From: Spirochaetaceae bacterium
GTDB lineage: Bacteria > Spirochaetota > Spirochaetia > Treponematales > Breznakiellaceae
DNA length: 9,287 nucleotides
Direction: 5' to 3'
NCBI GenBank assembly: GCA_031280455.1
Contig: JAITGR010000155.1
Span: forward strand, 1 to 9,287
Of the stretch, positions 6,105 to 9,287 are shown one piece after another; position 1 is the stretch's first letter; each line of letters starts with the position of its first letter. The notes below the pieces were generated by a model that was given only the letters and a program-made list of their open reading frames with translations, was not told where the DNA came from and ran no database searches. A program made the translations under genes and the position numbers.

Positions 6105-7169
6105 GTGATTGTGTATGAAGAGTTGGCGCTTCCGCTTGCGGGGGCGGATCCGGCGGGGGAAAATCTGGCGTATGACCCGCTCTATCTTGAAATGGATACG
6201 CTGGCGGCGGGAAGGCCGGATGGTCAGATTGGGGATTCAACGGTTGAGGGGCGTACTGCCGACTGGAAAAAGCTGAAAGAACGGTGTCTTGGTCTCTGGA
6301 ATAAAACGCGGGATTTGCGGGCGGCGGCGTATCTGGTGGTGGCGGAAACGGCTTGCGGGGGGCTTAAAGACTGCGCCTGCGCGCTTAAACTGGTGCTCTT
6401 TTTGGTGCGGGATATGTGGGAGGGGGTCTACCCGCGTCTTGACCCGGAGGATGACAATGACCCGACTGAGCGGCTTAATATTTTGGCGATGCTTTCGCCT
6501 GAACCGGGGGCGTTTAACGACCCGATTATGTTTCTGTCTAAATTTCGGGCTATGCCGCTGGCGCCGCCTTTGCCGTATACGCTGCGGGATTATCTTATTT
6601 CTATTAAAGAGTTGGAGGCCGTGGATGGTAAAACGGTTGACGCTAATCTTATTACTGCCGAAATGATGGGTGTTCCGCTGGCGGAGATTGAGGCGCAATC
6701 TGGCGCGGCGCGGGAGATTCAGAAAACGGTCAAGGCTATTTGCGCGGCGGTTAACGAAAAACTTTCTGACGGCTACTCGCTGGGGATGCTTTCTCTGGCG
6801 GGGGAAGTGAACCGGCTCTGTAAGTTTTATGCCGCGTACCTGGAGTCGTACGGGGGCGGGCCGGCTGTTGCCGCCGCCGGTGTGCCGGAGGGGGAGCGCG
6901 CGGAGGTGGCTGCCGCAGGGGCCGCCGCCGCTGGTGTGCCGCGGGACGGTAATCTTGCCGCGTATAAGCCGGCGACGCGCGCGGACGCGCTGCTTTTGCT
7001 GCGAAAGGCTTCTGAATACTTTCACCGCGAGGAGCCGAATAGTCCGATACCGCTGTTGGTAAACCGCGCGCTGCGGGTCGCGGAGATGAGTTTTATCGAG
7101 CTAATTGAAGATATGATGCCCGAGGCGTTGCCGCGCGGCAAGGAAATCCTGGGGATTAAAGAAGGGTGA
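6105..7169 (+). CDS. tssA: Type VI secretion protein TssA (ImpA family)
   Basis: A complete TssA of 354 residues. TssA proteins coordinate priming and polymerisation of the sheath and inner tube of the type VI secretion system. The ImpA N-terminal domain (about 5-125) is clear: 'PLAGADPAGENLAYDPLYLE', 'DWKKLKERCLGLWNKTRDLR', and 'MWEGVYPRLDPEDDNDPTER' followed by 'LNILAML'. The middle (about 130-250) is helical. An Ala/Gly-rich linker with the repeated 'AAGVP' leads to a short C-terminal module (about 295-345), 'RADALLLLRKASEYFHREEP' and 'SPIPLLVNRALR', typical of the short-tailed subgroup. The start is GTG 6105, 10 bases after aaaggagg (6087-6094). The frame extends up to a TTG at 6069, but that overlaps a likely -10 box and would place the ribosome site inside the gene. 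It is the first gene of a co-directional tssA-tssB-tssC set. Confidence 0.93.
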   Translation: MIVYEELALPLAGADPAGENLAYDPLYLEMDTLAAGRPDGQIGDSTVEGRTADWKKLKERCLGLWNKTRDLRAAAYLVVAETACGGLKDCACALKLVLFLVRDMWEGVYPRLDPEDDNDPTERLNILAMLSPEPGAFNDPIMFLSKFRAMPLAPPLPYTLRDYLISIKELEAVDGKTVDANLITAEMMGVPLAEIEAQSGAAREIQKTVKAICAAVNEKLSDGYSLGMLSLAGEVNRLCKFYAAYLESYGGGPAVAAAGVPEGERAEVAAAGAAAAGVPRDGNLAAYKPATRADALLLLRKASEYFHREEPNSPIPLLVNRALRVAEMSFIELIEDMMPEALPRGKEILGIKEG

Positions 7170-7182
7170 GCCGCCGCGGGCC

Positions 7183-7211
7183 TTGACTTTGTCCCCAAAA
7201 GGGGTTTTACT
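7183..7211 (+). promoter_or_regulatory. Possible promoter upstream of tssB
   Basis: TTGACT (7183-7188), a 17-base spacer and TTTACT (7206-7211, 4/6). An alternative extended -10, TGGTATGGT, lies at 7211-7219. The 12-mer gcgggccttgac (7176-7187) is identical to that before flaB (2588-2599). The 128-base gap between tssA and tssB, large for an operon, fits a second promoter here. Confidence 0.35.
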
Positions 7212-7242
7212 GGTATGGTACGAATGACAATCTGAATAAAGA

Positions 7243-7261
7243 GGTTGTTGCAACAGCAACC
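7243..7261 (+). promoter_or_regulatory. Hairpin in the tssB leader
   Basis: ggttgttg (7243-7250) and cagcaacc (7254-7261) pair over 8 positions, one a G-U in RNA, with a caa loop. It lies 23 bases before the ribosome site of tssB and no T-run follows, so it is not a terminator. An mRNA-stabilising or translational-control structure is possible, but unproven. Confidence 0.35.
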
Positions 7262-7297
7262 GATGAGAAACCAAGATTCATTTTAAGGAGGCATTGA

Positions 7298-7831
7298 ATG
7301 GCGTCAGGAAGCAGCCAGGCGTTTATCGCGAAAAATCGCGCCCCGCGAGTCCAGATAGATTACGATGTGGAGGTCTACGGGGCGCAGAAAAAAGTGAACA
7401 GTCCCTTTGTGATGGGGGTTGTGTCGGATTTGTCGGGGAAGCCCGAAGAGCCGCTGCCCAAGGTCGATGACCGCAAGGCGCTGGAGTTTACGACAGAAAA
7501 CTTTGACGAGCGGCTTAAAGCCATCAAACCTCGTGTTGCCTTTACGGTTCCCAACACGCTTTCCGGCGAGGGTAATATCGCGGTCGATATGACCTTCCAA
7601 AGCATGGACGATTTTTCCCCCGCCGCCATAGCCTCCAAGGTCGATGGCTTGAAGCAGCTTATGGAGGCGCGGCAGCAGCTTGCCAACCTTCTGTCATACA
7701 TGGACGGGAAGGCGGGGGCGGAAGACTTGCTGAACAAGGTGCTCTCGGACCCGGCGCTGCTCAAGGCGTTGTCCGCCAAGGCAAAAGACGGGCAGGCAGA
7801 CAGTGAACCGAAGCAAGACGAGCAAAAGTAG
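7298..7831 (+). CDS. tssB: Type VI secretion contractile sheath small subunit TssB (VipA/ImpB)
   Basis: A complete 177-residue TssB, the small sheath subunit that pairs with TssC to build the cytoplasmic contractile tube. The N-terminal signature is 'RAPRVQIDYDVEVYGAQKKV' (14-33), followed by 'SPFVMGVVSDLSG' (35-47), which is diagnostic of the family. 'NFDERLKAIKPRVAFTVPN' and 'VDMTFQSMDDFSPAAIASKV' follow, then the helical C-terminal part that interlocks with TssC ('LKQLMEARQQLANLLSYMDG', then 'LLNKVLSDPALLKAL'). The last ~18 residues are a charged, Lys/Asp/Glu/Gln-rich tail without recognisable motif. The ATG is fixed by aaggagg (7285-7291) at ideal spacing. tssC begins 11 bases after the stop, so the two are almost certainly co-transcribed, as usual for partners needed in equal amounts. 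Confidence 0.97.
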   Translation: MASGSSQAFIAKNRAPRVQIDYDVEVYGAQKKVNSPFVMGVVSDLSGKPEEPLPKVDDRKALEFTTENFDERLKAIKPRVAFTVPNTLSGEGNIAVDMTFQSMDDFSPAAIASKVDGLKQLMEARQQLANLLSYMDGKAGAEDLLNKVLSDPALLKALSAKAKDGQADSEPKQDEQK

Positions 7832-7842
7832 GAGGAGGAACT

Positions 7843-9287
7843 ATGGCTGGCGAACAAAAAATAGAAGCCTTGAGCGCCGAAACCCTGGAGATGAACGATT
7901 TTGAAAAATTGGTTCAGCAGGAATTCAAGGCGCAGTCCGAGGAAGCGCAGTCGGCGGTACAGGGGGCGGTAAAAACGCTGGTATCCCAGGCGCTGGAAAA
8001 CGTAAACCTCGTTTCTAATGGCGCGATTAAAACTATCGAAGGCATTATCGCGGAGCTGGACCGGAAGTTGTCCGAGCAGGTCAATCTTGTCCTGCACCAC
8101 CCCGATTTTACTCGCCTGGAAAGCGCCTGGCGGGGGCTGGACTATCTGGTGAGTAACACTCAGACCAGCGACACACTCAAGGTCAAGGTGCTCAACATAT
8201 CCAAAAACGATGTGGGTAAGACGCTGCGGCGTTTTAAGGGGACCGCCTGGGACCAGAGCCCGCTTTTTAAGCGGTTTTACGAGGATGAGTACGGGACTGC
8301 CGGCGGCGAGCCGTACGGCGCGTTAATCGGCGATTACTACTTTAACCACACTTCGCAGGATGTTGAAATTCTGAAAGGCATAGCCCAGATTGCGTCGGCG
8401 TCCCACATGCCGTTTATTTCCGCGGCAGACCCTTCAATTTTGAATCTTGCGTCCTGGCAGGAGTTAGCGAATCCCCGCGACATTGCCAAAATATTTTCGA
8501 CGCCCGAATACGCCAGTTGGCGGGGCTTCCGCGATTCCGACGACAGCCGGTACGTGGCGCTGACGATGCCGCGTGTGCTCAGCCGCACCCCCTACGGGGC
8601 AAAGAGCAATCCGGTTGAAGAATTCGACTTTGAGGAAGAGGTGGGTGCGGGCGACAGCAGCCGGTACAACTGGATGAACGCCGCGTACGCCATGGGCGCG
8701 AACATTAACCGCTCATTCGCCACGTATGGCTGGTGCGCCAATATACGCGGCGTGGAGTCGGGCGGCGCGGTGCAGGGTTTGCCGACACACACCTTCCCGT
8801 CGGAGGATGGCGGTATGGCGCAGAAGTGCCCCACCGAGATAGCCATTACCGACCGGCGCGAGGCGGAGCTTTCCAAAAACGGCTTCCTCCCGCTGATTCA
8901 CTGGAAAAACACGGATTACGCGGTGTTTCTGGGCGGGCAGACGCTCAACAGTCCCGCGCAGTACGACTCGCCCGACGCGACGGCCAACGCGGCGTTGTCG
9001 GCGCGGCTGCCCTACATTTTTGCGGCGAGCCGGTTTTCGCACTTTCTCAAGTGCATTGTCCGCGACAAGATTGGTTCGTTTAAGGAGCGGGTCGACATGG
9101 AGCGCTTTTTGGGGGACTGGATAGCCCAGTACGTTACCGGCGACCCCAACGCCTCGGAGGAGGTAAAGGCAAAGTACCCGCTGGCGGAAGCCAAGGTGGA
9201 GGTGGAGCCGGTGGAGGGGCAGCCCGGGTACTACAACGCCCGCTTCTACCTGCGGCCCCACTATCAGCTTGAAGGGCTTACCGCGTC
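7843..9287 (+). CDS. tssC: Type VI secretion contractile sheath large subunit TssC (VipB/ImpC), 3'-partial
   Basis: The frame is open from ATG 7843 to the window end: 481 full codons, no stop. A strong ribosome site (ggaggagg, 7831-7838) precedes the ATG. The product is the large sheath subunit that forms the contractile tube with TssB. Family landmarks: 'LHHPDFTRLESAWRGLDYLV' (84-103), 'GEPYGALIGDYYF' and 'RVLSRTPYGAKSNPVEEFDF'; then 'NWMNAAYAMGANINRSFATY', 'GVESGGAVQGLPTHTFPSEDG', 'CPTEIAITDRREAELSKNGF', 'LPYIFAASRFSHFLKCIVRD' and, at the edge, 'RFYLRPHYQLEGLTA'. In known TssC proteins that last motif lies near the C-terminus, so probably only about 10-15 residues are missing. The sequence is conserved throughout, with no frameshift, which argues for an active sheath rather than a relic. 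The next genes of the cluster (commonly hcp, tssE, tssF, tssG) should follow off the right edge. Confidence 0.97.
   Translation, partial: MAGEQKIEALSAETLEMNDFEKLVQQEFKAQSEEAQSAVQGAVKTLVSQALENVNLVSNGAIKTIEGIIAELDRKLSEQVNLVLHHPDFTRLESAWRGLDYLVSNTQTSDTLKVKVLNISKNDVGKTLRRFKGTAWDQSPLFKRFYEDEYGTAGGEPYGALIGDYYFNHTSQDVEILKGIAQIASASHMPFISAADPSILNLASWQELANPRDIAKIFSTPEYASWRGFRDSDDSRYVALTMPRVLSRTPYGAKSNPVEEFDFEEEVGAGDSSRYNWMNAAYAMGANINRSFATYGWCANIRGVESGGAVQGLPTHTFPSEDGGMAQKCPTEIAITDRREAELSKNGFLPLIHWKNTDYAVFLGGQTLNSPAQYDSPDATANAALSARLPYIFAASRFSHFLKCIVRDKIGSFKERVDMERFLGDWIAQYVTGDPNASEEVKAKYPLAEAKVEVEPVEGQPGYYNARFYLRPHYQLEGLTA

Noticed and set aside
6237..7025. 262-codon minus-strand open frame over tssA
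   Set aside because: Antisense to conserved ImpA motifs; the product is Arg/His-rich as expected of a shadow frame in GC-rich DNA.
7238..7252. Sigma-54 promoter suggested by TTGCA before tssB (sigma-54 sites are known for some T6SS clusters)
   Set aside because: The required GG of the -24 element at the fixed spacing is absent (aa at 7238-7239).
1..9287. CRISPR array, tRNA genes, insertion-sequence transposase
   Set aside because: No regularly spaced direct repeats, no cloverleaf-like sequence noticed in the gene gaps, and no transposase-like reading frame on either strand.

Overview
The window looks like chromosomal DNA from a GC-rich spirochaete of the Treponema group. The main evidence is a complete periplasmic-flagellum core flagellin (FlaB) of treponemal type, with the N-terminal '[14 protein letters not shown]' and the short D0/D1-only architecture. 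A FliA (sigma-28) promoter lies upstream of it. Wobble positions are strongly GC-rich, so many long open frames on the other strand are shadows and are not listed. I see no tRNA, rRNA, CRISPR array, transposase or integrase.

Layout. (1) 1-999: the C-terminal part of a hybrid sensor kinase (receiver, Hpt phosphotransfer, C-terminal helical module), cut by the window edge. It overlaps by 4 bases (ATGA) with (2) 996-2339, a signal-peptide-bearing protein that looks like an outer-membrane beta-barrel. (3) 2340-2756: a 417-base stretch with no credible gene, packed with inverted repeats. These include a 124-base long imperfect hairpin, followed by tandem promoters for (4) flaB, 2757-3614. (5) uvrC, 3651-5486, follows 36 bases later with no visible terminator between. 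(6) 5491-5622: a palindromic, MITE-like element at the convergent end of uvrC and (7) a minus-strand gene (5616-5990) for a small exported OB-fold protein of the YgiW/YdeI (BOF) family. (8) 6105-9287: the start of a type VI secretion cluster, tssA, tssB and tssC. tssC is cut by the window end, probably only a few codons short of its stop.

How the genes relate. The right third encodes the sheath (TssB/TssC) and the cap/priming protein (TssA) of a contractile T6SS, with promoter-like sequences before tssA and again before tssB. The rest of the apparatus (hcp, baseplate, VgrG, ClpV, membrane complex) would be expected beyond the right edge. The left two thirds hold signalling, motility and DNA-repair genes, probably in separate transcription units; flaB and uvrC may be co-transcribed.

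The observation with most novelty is the canonical-looking T6SS sheath operon in a flagellated spirochaete. Next are the two palindromic intergenic elements and the possible motility-linked expression of uvrC.
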